Source: Bradyrhizobium sp. WD16 (GTDB lineage: Bacteria; Pseudomonadota; Alphaproteobacteria; Rhizobiales; Xanthobacteraceae). From it: a stretch of 64,000 nucleotides of DNA. Position numbers and translations under genes: made by a program. Each line of letters starts with the position of its first letter. Position 1 is the first letter of the stretch. Below are positions 26,576-34,977 of the stretch, in pieces. Below the pieces are notes generated by a model, which worked only from the letters and a program-made list of their open reading frames with translations, did no database searches and was not told the DNA's origin. Where the stretch lies: the NCBI RefSeq assembly GCF_024181725.1, contig NZ_CP028908.1:3523501-3587500 (forward strand). Direction: 5' to 3'.

Positions 26576-27320
26576 CGTCATCGGTTTCACGCCGCATACC
26601 GGCAACGCCTCGCCGGTGACGCTGAATGTCGATGGCCTCGGCGCCAAGCCGCTGCGCCTGGCGCCGGGTGTCGAGGTGCCGGCGGCAACGCTGGTGCAGG
26701 GCACGCCCTACATCGCGCTCTACAATGCGACCGACGGCGCGTTCTATCTGCGTGGCTTCCTCAACCTGCCGTATTCGGTGCCGATCGGCGGCCTGATGCC
26801 GTTCATCAGCGCGAGCGTTCCGAATTCGAATTTCGTCCAGCCCTACGGGCAGGCGCTGAGCCGGACAACCTATTCCACGCTGTTCTCGTTGGTCGGAACG
26901 ACTTACGGCTCAGGTGACGGCTCGACCACGTTCAATATTCCCGACCTGCGCGGGCGCGTTCCGGTTGGCGCTGATGCGATGGGTGGAGTAGCAGCTGGGC
27001 GCGTTACATCGGCTGGAGCTGGTGTTGACGGTGCGACCCTCGGCGCGACAGGAGGGGCTCAAAACCATACGCTCACTATCGCGGAAATTCCGGCCCATAA
27101 TCATGGCACTATTGATCCTGGGCATGCGCACTCGTTCTCGGCGATGCAAAATGGATACTCTGGCCTTTTGTCCGGTGGAACCGGATCTCCATTCGGCACA
27201 TCGCCTGGTGGGACTTCTGGCGCAACCACCGGCGTCACCATCACTCTGGCCGGCGGCGGCAACGCTCACCCGATCATGCCACCGTCGATTGTCGTGCCGT
27301 ATATCTTGCGGGTGATCTGA
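26340..27320 (+). CDS. Phage tail collar fibre protein
   Basis: A 326-residue protein with a C-terminal phage tail-collar domain: TTFNIPDLRGRVPVGAD is the signature (D-L-R-G-R-x-P-x-G) and it is followed by a histidine-containing region (EIPAHNHGTIDPGHAHSF) as in metal-binding collar fibres, ending in MPPSIVVPYILRVI. The N-terminal 80 residues match the duplicated fragment at 24033. The start is preceded by TAAGGGGTGATCA. It converges with the methyltransferase gene after a 5-base gap. Confidence 0.88.
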   Translation: MPFFLWSRTPANNGTADPTCPWPEGMAPAQVNDSARGNMARLREFADDITGAIVTAGTSSAYTVASYETFDTLAHLGGNVIGFTPHTGNASPVTLNVDGLGAKPLRLAPGVEVPAATLVQGTPYIALYNATDGAFYLRGFLNLPYSVPIGGLMPFISASVPNSNFVQPYGQALSRTTYSTLFSLVGTTYGSGDGSTTFNIPDLRGRVPVGADAMGGVAAGRVTSAGAGVDGATLGATGGAQNHTLTIAEIPAHNHGTIDPGHAHSFSAMQNGYSGLLSGGTGSPFGTSPGGTSGATTGVTITLAGGGNAHPIMPPSIVVPYILRVI

Positions 27321-27325
27321 GTGCT

Positions 27326-28195
27326 TTATCCGCGTGGAGGGACGAAGTGATTTAGGATCGCAAACCTAAGCCTTGACCAATATGCTGCATGCATCGTCTT
27401 GAAAGGAAGCCGAGCGAACATCGTTTGAGGATCGACTGGGATTACGGTTGAGATCGCAATCTCCTCATTATCTCGATGCGCGGTCCACGCGGCTTCGGAG
27501 ATTGTAGCACTGCTGATGTTATCAACCGGGATGCGGAACGGGGCGTCGGTGGTCTTCTGAAAAACGACCTCAATTCCGTAGTCGCGGAATCGGTCGTCCT
27601 GGAAGCCGTTCTCGCGCAAAGCCCTCGACGTGCGGCGCCATGGGCCAGACGAGATTTTTTGGTCAACGAGACGGTACGAGTTGGCGGATGCTAGATCGTG
27701 GAATATGGCCGGATTATACGTGAAATAACAGTGCAGGAAGTAGCCACCCATCGGCAATTCGTGATGGATGATGCCGCCTAACTTTGCGAGGTCGTGGATC
27801 GTTCGCATCGCGAGCATCTGGTTAATCACGTGCTCGGTCGTACCGTAGTTGGTGACCAAATCAAATTTCCCAAGCATGTCGGTCTCGACGAAATCGATGT
27901 TGAGGTCATGGAGCCTGGTATCCGGCGCATCGAAAATGTCGATCGCCGTATAGTCGAAGCCGACCGCTTTGAGGATTGCTCCGAGGTACCCGCCTTCGCC
28001 AATTCTGGCAGCCTCATTGTCGCTGATCGAAACGTTGGCCCCCTTGTCCCGAAATAGCTGAACGAGCTTTGCGGCGGTTCCCGGATCGCAGTTCAAGTTC
28101 TGCGTGCCAAGTTCTGCAATCTTGGCGCCTAGCGGCACCGATCCGCCACGGACCAGTTCCGCAATCTTATCCAGCGTTTTAGCTGATGCGCCCAT
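27326..28195 (-). CDS. SAM-dependent methyltransferase-like protein carried in the prophage
   Basis: A 289-residue protein with a Rossmann-like methyltransferase core: the glycine-motif position in IAELGTQNLNCDPGT, an acidic strand end in VSISDNEAARIGEGGYLG, and FDLVTNYGTTEHVINQ in the place of motif IV. It is AT-richer than its surroundings. Similar proteins occur near glycan or lipid modification genes. Together with the next gene it interrupts the phage tail and lysis order on the opposite strand, so it is probably a horizontally acquired moron. The substrate is unknown. Confidence 0.7.
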   Translation of the reverse strand: MGASAKTLDKIAELVRGGSVPLGAKIAELGTQNLNCDPGTAAKLVQLFRDKGANVSISDNEAARIGEGGYLGAILKAVGFDYTAIDIFDAPDTRLHDLNIDFVETDMLGKFDLVTNYGTTEHVINQMLAMRTIHDLAKLGGIIHHELPMGGYFLHCYFTYNPAIFHDLASANSYRLVDQKISSGPWRRTSRALRENGFQDDRFRDYGIEVVFQKTTDAPFRIPVDNISSATISEAAWTAHRDNEEIAISTVIPVDPQTMFARLPFKTMHAAYWSRLRFAILNHFVPPRG

Positions 28196-28531
28196 CTGTC
28201 CTGCTTCCTCCAGCTTTCGATCGCAAGTTTAGCGGTTGGGAGACGAAGTCAGCAACAATCACAGTTGCGTCTCCGCAACCACCTCCGGGGGCGGCGTTTT
28301 CATGCGGGTTTAACCTCGACTGCGCTCGACCCCAACCAGTGGGGACGCGCTAAGGCTCGCCGTGACCGGTCCGGTCCCGCGTAACGTCTGGTCGCGGCGC
28401 GCGCGAAACGGGGGACCCACGTCCCGAAAAGGCGGGCGCTTCAAGGCTAGGAAGAATCGGCAATAAGCATGCTTGCAAGTGGTCTACGCCCGCCACGGCA
28501 GGTTCGAACTGCGCTGCGGATGATCTAATCT
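28196..28531. other. Intergenic region between the two methyltransferase genes
   Basis: No convincing reading frame. It contains short G/C-rich tracts (CCTCCGGGGGCGGCG at 28281) but no clear hairpin with a T run. It may hold the promoter of the 27326 methyltransferase. Confidence 0.5.
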
Positions 28532-29326
28532 CTAATTCGACTGATCGAGCGTCAGCAGGGTGTTGCTGCGCGTCTTGGTGACCTCGCGATATCCGGCGAG
28601 CTTCATGTGCTCTATGCAGTCTTCGGACCAGTTGTCGCGCTCGAGGTGTTCAATGGCGACCGTTGCAGGCCAGAGAGAACGCGGGGCTTGGCGAAAGAAC
28701 GGCATGAGTACCTTGTCCTCATAGCCTTCGACATCGACCTTCAGCGCATCGATGCGATCGGCGCCGCTGTCGGTGACGACTCCGAGCAGCGTCTTGGCGG
28801 GAACGCTCACGCCGCTGTCGCTGATCCGACACGCACCAAGGTTTGCCTGATCGGTGCTGATCGACAGCTGTCCCTCTTTCTCGCCAATTGCGCAATTAAG
28901 AAGAGTGACGTTCGAAAACTGAAGCTCGCCGGCATTGAAGCTGAGACGCCGGAATGCAGTCGGGTGAGGCTCGATGGCGATCACCCGGCCGTCGCGGCCA
29001 ATGTGCGTGGCGATCGGCAGGGTGAAAGTCCCGACATTGGCGCCGACATCGACAAAGGTGCTTCCCGGTTGGAGGCGGCGTCTCAGGAAGTCCAGCTCTC
29101 CGATGTTGTATTCGGGATTGAACAGGGCGCCCATCTCGGTCGCGCTGTCTCGGTGATGAAATCGAAACCTGGCCCCCTGGTAAATCGTGTCGACAGGGGC
29201 CGCGCCGATGAGGCGCGACATGAGCGGACGGAACGCGCCTCGTTTCAATTTTGAATGCTGGATGACGGCCAGGATCAAGTTCCTGGCTTCTCCGGGGGCG
29301 TAGGTTCCGAATGGGGCTTCAGACAT
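28532..29326 (-). CDS. FkbM family methyltransferase
   Basis: A 264-residue protein of the FkbM family. The family core is clear: FVDVGANVGTFTLPIATHIG (SAM glycine loop), RVIAIEPHPTAFRRL (acidic ligand), LNCAIGEKEGQLSI, and IDALKVDVEGYEDKVLMPFF (the D-x-E-G-x-E motif). FkbM enzymes often O-methylate sugars in surface polysaccharides or natural products. In a prophage it could alter host surface glycans (superinfection exclusion), which is inference. It runs opposite to the phage late genes. Confidence 0.85.
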   Translation of the reverse strand: MSEAPFGTYAPGEARNLILAVIQHSKLKRGAFRPLMSRLIGAAPVDTIYQGARFRFHHRDSATEMGALFNPEYNIGELDFLRRRLQPGSTFVDVGANVGTFTLPIATHIGRDGRVIAIEPHPTAFRRLSFNAGELQFSNVTLLNCAIGEKEGQLSISTDQANLGACRISDSGVSVPAKTLLGVVTDSGADRIDALKVDVEGYEDKVLMPFFRQAPRSLWPATVAIEHLERDNWSEDCIEHMKLAGYREVTKTRSNTLLTLDQSN

Positions 29327-29396
29327 CGTGCGACCTCACCGAGAAATCCTTGGAAACCTTTAGCCGTGCGGGCCCGGCCCGACAAGGCGACAGTCA

Positions 29397-29418
29397 GCCG
29401 CCCTCGGGCGGCTTTTTT
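29397..29418 (+). terminator. Rho-independent terminator before the lysis genes
   Basis: Perfect stem GCCGCCC / GGGCGGC with a two-base loop followed by six T residues (29413-29418), on the plus strand. It would end transcription coming from the virion genes or from a short transcript starting after the methyltransferases, just before the endolysin start. Confidence 0.8.
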
Positions 29419-29434
29419 CATGCCTGAGGTGCAG

Positions 29435-30115
29435 ATGACCAATCTCTCGAGCCTGATAGTTCTCAATGCAAAACGATGGCGGGCCGCCAAGCTCACGCGC
29501 GACGCTTCCGGGCCGGCCCGCCGGCTGGTTGCCGCCCGCGCCCGCTATCAGTCGGTGTCGGCGACGACCGGCGTGCCCTGGTTCGTCATTGCCGTGATCC
29601 ATATGCGGGAAAGCGCCCAGGACTGGCGCCGGAGCCTTGCCCAGGGCGATCCGTGGGATCGGGTCTCGACCCATGTCCCGAAGGGGCGGGGGCCGTTCAG
29701 GAGCTGGGAGGACGCGGCGATCGATGCGCTCGCCGATTGCCCGCCCTATGCCGCCCGCTGGCGCGACTGGAGCACCGGCGGGGCCCTGACCCTGATCGAG
29801 CAGTACAACGGCCTTGGCTATGCCCGGCGCGGGCAGCCGTCGCCCTATCTCTGGGCCGGCACCGACCAGTACAGCCGCGGCAAATACGTTGCCGACGGCC
29901 GCTTCGATCCGCAGGTGGTCGACCCGCAACCGGGCTGCGCCGCGCTGCTGCGCGCCATGCAGCAGCTCGACGCCGCGATCGACTTCGGCATCCCGGCCGC
30001 GACCGCTGTCGCGGCGGTGGCGGCCGCGCCGGCTGCGCCAGCGCCTTCCATCACCAATCCCGCTCCGGGCTCGCTCGGCGCCTGGATCGCCTCGTTCTTC
30101 AGGAAAGGAAAATGA
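29435..30115 (+). CDS. Phage endolysin, muramidase-like
   Basis: A 226-residue protein with a lysozyme-like core: a catalytic-glutamate motif WFVIAVIHMRESAQDWRR, then SWEDAAIDALADCPPYAARW and LTLIEQYNGLGYARRGQPSP. It is close in style to the small endolysins in rhizobial prophages that cut the glycan strands. It lacks a signal peptide. The start at 29435 (after GAGGTG) is preferred to the ATG at 29420, which lies only two bases beyond the terminator T run. It is followed by membrane proteins with stop/start overlap. Confidence 0.75.
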   Translation: MTNLSSLIVLNAKRWRAAKLTRDASGPARRLVAARARYQSVSATTGVPWFVIAVIHMRESAQDWRRSLAQGDPWDRVSTHVPKGRGPFRSWEDAAIDALADCPPYAARWRDWSTGGALTLIEQYNGLGYARRGQPSPYLWAGTDQYSRGKYVADGRFDPQVVDPQPGCAALLRAMQQLDAAIDFGIPAATAVAAVAAAPAAPAPSITNPAPGSLGAWIASFFRKGK

Positions 30116-30381
30116 TCATGCTGGTGAAGCCCAATGCCGCCTGGGCGAGGCTCAAGGTCGCCTGCCTGCACTCCCTGACCGTCGCCTGGTCCTATCTGCT
30201 CGCCGCGGCGGGGGCGGCGCTGGAGGCCGTCAACCAGCTCGGTGACGCGCTCGGCGATCCCCAGCTGAAACAGCAGATCGCCGACGCGATCGGCGACACC
30301 ACCATGGCCGCCCGGGCGCTCCTCGCCATCGCCGCCGTCACCTTTCTGGCCCGCATCCGTTCGCTCGGGAAACAGCCCTGA
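30112..30381 (+). CDS. Small membrane lysis protein
   Basis: An 89-residue protein with two hydrophobic stretches (SLTVAWSYLLAAAGAALEAV and AARALLAIAAVTFLARIRSL). Its ATG overlaps the stop of the endolysin gene (ATGA). Small membrane proteins in this position are candidate holins or antiholins; the 3-TM holin gene overlaps its end. No named family is recognised. Confidence 0.6.
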   Translation: MIMLVKPNAAWARLKVACLHSLTVAWSYLLAAAGAALEAVNQLGDALGDPQLKQQIADAIGDTTMAARALLAIAAVTFLARIRSLGKQP

Positions 30382-30773
30382 TGTGGCAGCTCCTGCTCAA
30401 CCTGATCGGCGGCCCGATCATCTCGGGCGCGCTCGAGGCCTACAAGGCCCGGCTGAAGGCAACGGACAACGATGATCAGCGCGCGCTCGAGCTCCTGCAG
30501 AAGGAGGTCGAGGCCGACATCGCCGCGCGGGCCGAGGCGACCAGGCTCCTGATTGCCGAGCAGGGGCACTGGTACACCGCGGCCATCCGGCCGCTGTTCG
30601 CCGCGCCCTTCGTCATCTTCGCCTTCAAGGTCATCGTCTGGGACAAGGTGCTCGGGCTCGGCGTCACCGACGCCCTCGATGCCAACATGTGGGGCGTCTT
30701 CCAGGTCGTGGTGGTGTCGTATTTCGGCGCCAGCACGGTCGAGCGCGTGACGCGGATCTTCAGGCGGAGCTGA
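30381..30773 (+). CDS. 3-TM phage holin
   Basis: A 130-residue protein with the order expected of the GTA/phage 3-TM holin family: an N-terminal hydrophobic segment (LLLNLIGGPIISGALEA), an acidic-basic helix (DDQRALELLQKEVEADIAAR), then two TM helices (RPLFAAPFVIFAFKVIVW and WGVFQVVVVSYFGASTVE) and a basic tail. It should permeabilise the inner membrane so the endolysin can reach the wall. It overlaps its neighbour by one base. Confidence 0.8.
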   Translation: MWQLLLNLIGGPIISGALEAYKARLKATDNDDQRALELLQKEVEADIAARAEATRLLIAEQGHWYTAAIRPLFAAPFVIFAFKVIVWDKVLGLGVTDALDANMWGVFQVVVVSYFGASTVERVTRIFRRS

Positions 30774-30797
30774 GCACGGTTACCGAAGGAGGGTGTC

Positions 30798-31049
30798 ATG
30801 ACCACGCCGACCGACGTGCGGATGATCGCGGAGGAGGTGGCGCGAGCGACCGTGAAGGAGTTCTTCCTCGCACTCGGGGTCAATGCCGATGATGCCGAGG
30901 CGGTCATTGCGGTACAGAAGGATTTTGCCCATCTGCGTGCGTGGCGCGAGGCCACTGAAACAGTCAAGCGGAAGGGCCTTGCCGCCGCGGTCAGTGTCAT
31001 CGTGACCGCCATGCTCGGTCTTATCTGGCTGGCTGTCAGCCGGCATTGA
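30798..31049 (+). CDS. Phage small membrane-anchored protein
   Basis: An 83-residue protein with a cytoplasmic helix (VRMIAEEVARATVKEFFLAL) and a C-terminal TM helix (AAAVSVIVTAMLGLIWLAVS). It has a good ribosome-binding site (GAAGGAGGGTGTC). It is the last gene of the lysis cassette. Similar single-pass proteins are found next to holins in rhizobial prophages, with no proven role. Confidence 0.6.
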   Translation: MTTPTDVRMIAEEVARATVKEFFLALGVNADDAEAVIAVQKDFAHLRAWREATETVKRKGLAAAVSVIVTAMLGLIWLAVSRH

Positions 31050-31054
31050 TCGCG

Positions 31055-31198
31055 AGGGTCAGATCCTGAAGAAGACATACCAGACCACGGCGAGCAGGAT
31101 GACGGCGCCGACAAGACTTACCGCCAGCACGTAGAAGACCGAGGGGTCGCGCTCGGCCTGGCGCGCCTTCAGGCTCGGTTCCTGCCGTTTCTTCAGGC
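31055..31198 (-). pseudogene. Possible small membrane peptide without a start codon
   Basis: On the minus strand a 45-codon frame reads LKKRQEPSLKARQAERDPSV followed by a clear TM helix (FYVLAVSLVGAVILLAVVWY) and VFFRI before the stop. No ATG precedes it in frame: a stop codon lies directly upstream, while an ATG occurs one base out of frame. It looks like a small membrane protein whose start was lost by a one-base change. Confidence 0.4.
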
Positions 31199-31354
31199 AT
31201 TATTGTTCCGCAGGTTTGATATGCCGCCGCGGGCAGCGTCCATGGCTGCCGCATTTGCGCCCCCGGGGGGCCAGCGGGAATAAATTGGCGTCGGCGTGGT
31301 TGGCCCTTACAAGTACCGCGCGCGGCCGTCCTCATGCCATAGGGAGGTACTACC

Positions 31355-31651
31355 ATGTGCCCGGTTTCCGCTTCTTCAGTGCGCGCCAAGGCGGTGAGAT
31401 CGAGGGTGGCATTCGTGCTCGCGATCGTCATCGGCTTCGGCGCGATGCTCGCGCCGGCGATGGCGGCCCACAAGCGCGGACATCGCCCGCATCACCCGAG
31501 CTTCGTGCAGCCGGCGCCGCGGCCGGTGTTCGATCCGACAGGCGGCAACGCCGCTGCCGGCGGCAACAACGCCAACTCGATGAGCGGTTCGAACAGCGCC
31601 GGGGAAAACGCCAACGGCCGCAGCAGCGGCGGCGGTTTCGGCGGCATGTAA
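31355..31651 (+). CDS. Small secreted Gly/Asn-rich protein
   Basis: A 98-residue protein with a signal peptide (RVAFVLAIVIGFGAMLAPAMAA, cleavage after AMA), then a His/Pro/Arg-rich segment (HKRGHRPHHPSFVQPAPRP) and a Gly-, Asn- and Ser-rich tail. It has a ribosome-binding site (GGGAGGTACTACC). It should be exported to the periplasm; function unknown. The tail is low complexity, so similarity searches will be unspecific. Confidence 0.6.
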   Translation: MCPVSASSVRAKAVRSRVAFVLAIVIGFGAMLAPAMAAHKRGHRPHHPSFVQPAPRPVFDPTGGNAAAGGNNANSMSGSNSAGENANGRSSGGGFGGM

Positions 31652-31824
31652 CCTGGGGCGCTGCCCCCCGAGCTGGGAATCGTCGGTGCAGCGCGGTCCG
31701 ATCACGCGCTCCTCGTCGCCGATCAGGAGCTTCGGCCCGTTCTCGCGCCTCGGGACGATGACGCGCAACGGGCGCTTCGAATGGTGAGCCGAGAGCCTGA
31801 TGGCGGCGAGGACGGTGTCGAGGC

Positions 31825-32286
31825 TCAGAGCCGCTGAACGTGCGGCTGCGATGGCGCGCCGCTCAGAGACGACAGGCAGAAATCGTCGCCGCGTTCGGCG
31901 CGTTCGATGTCGTCAAGGCTGATCACGCCGACCAGGGTGTAGTCGTCGATCACGGGCAGATGCCTGATCTCGCGCGCGTGCATGAGCGCGCGGACGTCGT
32001 CAAGCGCGTCGGCAGAGCTGCAGGACACCAGCCGCTGCACCGAAATCAGTGTGGAGATTTTCAGCGCGAGGCCCGCGTTGCCGTGTTCGGCAAGTGCCCG
32101 TGCGGCGTCCCGGGCGGTGAAGATGCCGACCGCGACGTTGCCTTCAGTGCGGCAGACATCCTTGACGACCAGCGCGCCGGTCTCTTCGGTCTGCAGCAGC
32201 CGGACGGCAGTGGCGACAGTCTCATGCATGCGGACCGTGGCGATCCGCGTTCCCTTCCTGTACCGCAGCATGTCACCGACATTCAT
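31825..32286 (-). CDS. CBS-domain pair protein, probable energy sensor
   Basis: A 153-residue protein made almost only of two CBS motifs: residues 1-70 (IATVRMHETVATAVRLLQTE; VGIFTARDAARALAEHG) and 75-135 (LISVQRLVSCSSADALDDVR; EIRHLPVIDDYTLVGVISLD). CBS pairs bind adenine nucleotides and signal energy state. The start at the ATG 32286 follows GGAGGTTGTA; an in-frame GTG lies at 32298. A copy of the GntR-type operator is 66 bases upstream (32352-32368), linking it to the oxalate regulon. Confidence 0.82.
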   Translation of the reverse strand: MNVGDMLRYRKGTRIATVRMHETVATAVRLLQTEETGALVVKDVCRTEGNVAVGIFTARDAARALAEHGNAGLALKISTLISVQRLVSCSSADALDDVRALMHAREIRHLPVIDDYTLVGVISLDDIERAERGDDFCLSSLSGAPSQPHVQRL

Positions 32287-32351
32287 TACAACCTCCACCG
32301 CGTTGGCGCCCGAGGGGCGGAAGGACTGCCTGTCCTATTGTTCTGGAATTC

Positions 32352-32368
32352 TGGTATACATTATGCCA
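32352..32368. promoter_or_regulatory. Candidate GntR operator A (upstream of the CBS gene)
   Basis: The 17-mer TGGTATACATTATGCCA fits the palindrome TGGYAT-N5-ATGCCA shared by six sites in the oxalate cluster. It lies 66 bases upstream of the CBS-gene start. Confidence 0.65.
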
Positions 32369-32502
32369 GTTCGTCAACAAGAAATTTGTGCAACTTGGTA
32401 TAAAAATACGACAGCATCCCTGACCTATGGCTCCGGCGGCCGCACTGCGGCGACTGGCAAGCCGATGCGGGTGTCCCGGGATCAAAAGAGGCGGCTGCTC
32501 CA

Positions 32503-32536
32503 AAGAAAAGTCGCCCCCTGGCGTGCAGGGGGCGAC
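32503..32536 (-). terminator. Terminator after sucD-like gene
   Basis: On the minus strand: stem GTCGCCCCCTG / CAGGGGGCGAC with a five-base loop, followed by CTTTTCTTTG. It ends the SucCD-like transcript 45 bases after its stop. Confidence 0.85.
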
Positions 32537-32580
32537 ATCGGAGCTGGACGGCCGTCGGGGAGGTGAGGCCGCCCTGATCT

Positions 32581-33471
32581 TTAGTGCTTGCGCTTCAGCA
32601 GGTCGGCCAATGTGGCCCCGAGGCGGGCCGGTGACGGCGAGACCTTGATGCCGGCCCCCTCCATGGCGGCAATCTTCGATGCGGCGTCGCCCTTGCCGCC
32701 GGCGATGATGGCGCCGGCGTGACCCATGCGTCGCCCCGGCGGCGCGGTGCGGCCGGCGATGAAGCCGACCATCGGCTTCCTGCGGCCGCGCTTCGCCTCG
32801 TCCTTGATGAACTGCGCCGCATCCTCCTCGGCTGATCCGCCGATCTCGCCGATCATGACGATCGACTCGGTCTTGGGGTCGGCCAGGAACAGCTCCAGCA
32901 CGTCGATGAATTCGGTGCCCTTGACCGGATCGCCGCCGATGCCGACGGCCGAGGTCTGGCCAAGGCCGACCTGCGAAGTCTGGAACACCGCTTCGTAGGT
33001 GAGGGTTCCGGAGCGCGACACGACGCCGACGCTGCCCTTGCGGAAGATGCTGCCGGGCATGATGCCGATCTTGCATTCGCCGGCCGTCATCAGTCCCGGG
33101 CAGTTCGGGCCGATCAGGCGCGTGCGCGAGCCGGAAAGGGCGCGCTTGACCTTGACCATGTCGGCGACGGGAATGCCTTCGGTGATGCAGACGACCAGCG
33201 GAATTTCGGCGTCGATCGCCTCGCAGATCGCATCCGCCGCGCCCGGCGGCGGCACATAGATCACCGAGGCCTCGGCGCCGGTCTGGTCACGGGCTTCGGC
33301 CACCGTATCGAATACAGGCAGGCCGAGATGGGTCGAGCCGCCTTTGCCCGGAGAGGTGCCGCCGACCATGCGCGTGCCGTAGAGCATCGCCTGTTCGGAA
33401 TGGAAGGTGCCGTTCTTGCCGGTGAAGCCCTGGCAGATCACCTTCGTTTGAGAATTGATGAGAATGGACAT
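32581..33471 (-). CDS. Succinyl-CoA ligase alpha-subunit-like protein (SucD paralogue)
   Basis: A 296-residue CoA-ligase alpha subunit: CoA-binding N-terminus ([40 protein letters not shown]), and a ligase domain with the phospho-histidine in [20 protein letters not shown], the E. coli SucD His246 position. Its start overlaps the SucC-like stop as TGATG. The pair is not next to TCA-cycle genes but inside an oxalate cluster and carries its own operator, so it is probably not the housekeeping enzyme. It may activate formate, oxalate, malate or succinate for Frc; this is inference. Confidence 0.85.
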   Translation of the reverse strand: MSILINSQTKVICQGFTGKNGTFHSEQAMLYGTRMVGGTSPGKGGSTHLGLPVFDTVAEARDQTGAEASVIYVPPPGAADAICEAIDAEIPLVVCITEGIPVADMVKVKRALSGSRTRLIGPNCPGLMTAGECKIGIMPGSIFRKGSVGVVSRSGTLTYEAVFQTSQVGLGQTSAVGIGGDPVKGTEFIDVLELFLADPKTESIVMIGEIGGSAEEDAAQFIKDEAKRGRRKPMVGFIAGRTAPPGRRMGHAGAIIAGGKGDAASKIAAMEGAGIKVSPSPARLGATLADLLKRKH

Positions 33472-34673
33472 CAAGCGGCCTCCTTGCGCACTGCGCGGAC
33501 GATCTTCTGCGCCGCATCGTCGAGGTCGTCGGCGGACAGAACGTTCAGTTTGGCGTCGGCGATGATTTTCTTGCCGAGCTCGACGTTGGTACCCTCGAGC
33601 CGTACCACCAGCGGCACCGACAGGCCGACCTCGCGTACCGCCGCGACCACGCCCTCGGCGATGACGTCGCAGCGCATGATGCCTCCGAAGATGTTGACGA
33701 GGATTCCCTTCACGTTGGGATCGGAGGTGATGATCTTGAACGCGGCCGCGACCTTGTCCTTGGTCGCGCCGCCGCCGACGTCGAGGAAGTTCGCCGGCGT
33801 CGCGCCGTAGAGCTTGATGATGTCCATGGTCGCCATGGCGAGGCCGGCGCCATTGACCATGCAGCCGATCTCGCCCTCGAGGGCGATGTAATTGAGATCG
33901 TATTTCGAAGCTTCGATCTCCTTGTCGTCCTCTTCGCTGAGATCGCGCAATTTCAGCACGCCCGGCTGGCGGAACAGGGCGTTGCTGTCGAAGCTGATCT
34001 TGGCATCGAGGCAGCGCAGTTCGCCCTGCTCGGTGACGACCAGCGGATTGATCTCGAGCATCGCCATATCGCGCGTGGTGAAGGCAGCGTAGAGCTGCTT
34101 GATCAGCTCCGCCGCGTGCTTGGCGAGATCCGCGGAGAGGCCGAGCGCCCGGGCGACGCGGCGGCCGTGATGCGGCATCACGCCGGTGGCCGGGTCGACC
34201 GAGAAGGAGACGATCTTCTCGGGCGTCTTGTGCGCCACTTCCTCGATGTCCATGCCGCCTTCGGTCGAGACCACCACGGCAACGCGCGAGGTGGTGCGGT
34301 CGACCAGCATGGACAGATAAAATTCCCGGGCGATGGCGCAGCCATCCTCGACATAGAGGCGGCCGACCTCCTTGCCGGCCGGGCCGGTCTGCACCGTCAC
34401 CAGCGTCGCACCGAGCATTTCGCGGGCGAAGCGCTCGACCTCCTCCATGCTCCGGGCGAGGCGGACGCCGCCCTTGTCGCCGGCCGAGGCTTCCTTGAAG
34501 CGGCCTTTGCCGCGGCCGCCGGCATGGATTTGCGACTTCACCACGTAGACGGGGCCGGGCAGCGAACGTGCCGCCGCAACGGCTTCTTCGACCGTGAACG
34601 CCGGCTGACCGGCGCCGACCGGCACGCCGAACTCCTTCAAGAGCGTTTTCGCCTGGTATTCGTGGATGTTCAT
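33471..34673 (-). CDS. Succinyl-CoA ligase beta-subunit-like protein (SucC paralogue)
   Basis: A 400-residue ATP-grasp beta subunit: N-terminus [20 protein letters not shown], nucleotide site [20 protein letters not shown], Mg-binding region EINPLVV, and the C-terminal domain [20 protein letters not shown]. It should phosphorylate the His of the alpha subunit with ATP or GTP, or make the CoA thioester in the forward direction. The length and motifs match SucC and also malate-CoA ligase MtkA. Operator B lies about 75 bases upstream. Linked to oxalate degradation by position and operator. Confidence 0.85.
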   Translation of the reverse strand: MNIHEYQAKTLLKEFGVPVGAGQPAFTVEEAVAAARSLPGPVYVVKSQIHAGGRGKGRFKEASAGDKGGVRLARSMEEVERFAREMLGATLVTVQTGPAGKEVGRLYVEDGCAIAREFYLSMLVDRTTSRVAVVVSTEGGMDIEEVAHKTPEKIVSFSVDPATGVMPHHGRRVARALGLSADLAKHAAELIKQLYAAFTTRDMAMLEINPLVVTEQGELRCLDAKISFDSNALFRQPGVLKLRDLSEEDDKEIEASKYDLNYIALEGEIGCMVNGAGLAMATMDIIKLYGATPANFLDVGGGATKDKVAAAFKIITSDPNVKGILVNIFGGIMRCDVIAEGVVAAVREVGLSVPLVVRLEGTNVELGKKIIADAKLNVLSADDLDDAAQKIVRAVRKEAA

Positions 34674-34748
34674 TTCGCCCTCCCTGTCCGATTTTCGGCA
34701 ACGCGTTTGGCGCGGCCAGGTGCATAGGGCCGGCTTGCGCCGAACCTT

Positions 34749-34770
34749 GCATTATGTATAATGTATACCA
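34749..34770. promoter_or_regulatory. Candidate operator B and promoter of the SucCD-like operon
   Basis: Sequence TGCATTATGTATAATGTATACCA. The right half is the inverse of TGGTATACATTAT found at site A; the left half, TGCATTAT, is a partial repeat of the same word. A TATAAT -10-like element lies in the centre, so repressor binding would cover the promoter. Confidence 0.6.
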
Positions 34771-34894
34771 GATCTCAGCCCGGCGCGATTGTCAAACGGT
34801 TTTGGGGTCCTGGTCTGCCGGTCGCCCGAGGGGTCATGCATGGGCAGACGCCCCTCGTTTGGGAGGGATCCGACGCGGTCTGGCTGACGGCAGG

Positions 34895-34927
34895 CAAAAA
34901 AAGAGCGCGTGCCTTCTGACACGCGCT
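34895..34927 (-). terminator. Terminator after the OxlT-like gene
   Basis: On the minus strand: stem AGCGCGTG / CACGCGCT followed by TCTTTTTTT. It starts 50 bases after the carrier stop codon. Confidence 0.88.
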
Positions 34928-34977
34928 GTGCAGGTTGAGGCTGCAGCACCGAAGTGCCGCAGCGTGGGGTTCGTGCC

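Larger units (their letters stand above)
8035..31049. mobile_element. Prophage remnant: packaging, virion and lysis module of a P22/N4gp56-type podovirus
   Basis: A 23-kb run of mostly plus-strand, closely packed genes: terminase small and large subunits, P22-type portal, tail-fibre-like protein, scaffold, N4gp56-type capsid, gp4-like adaptor, gp10-like stabiliser, internal virion proteins, transglycosylase, collar fibre, endolysin and 3-TM holin. No integrase, repressor, replication or recombination gene is visible and no att repeats were found. The gp10-like and PBECR-like genes are broken. I conclude it is a cryptic prophage or the right arm of one, with 'morons' inserted (two methyltransferases). 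The boundaries are taken from the first and last recognisable phage gene and are approximate. Confidence 0.85.

Noticed and set aside
31376-31768. 130-codon minus-strand frame opposite the secreted protein
   Set aside because: The first 30 codons look slightly protein-like (VIVPRRENGPKLLIGDEE), but the rest is antisense of the Gly/Asn-rich gene. It may be a scrap of another gene but I cannot support it.
32581-34752. One long fused SucC-SucD reading frame
   Set aside because: The 723-codon frame is the SucD frame running upstream through antisense-like sequence; the true SucC protein is in another frame with its own start, and the two genes meet as TGATG.
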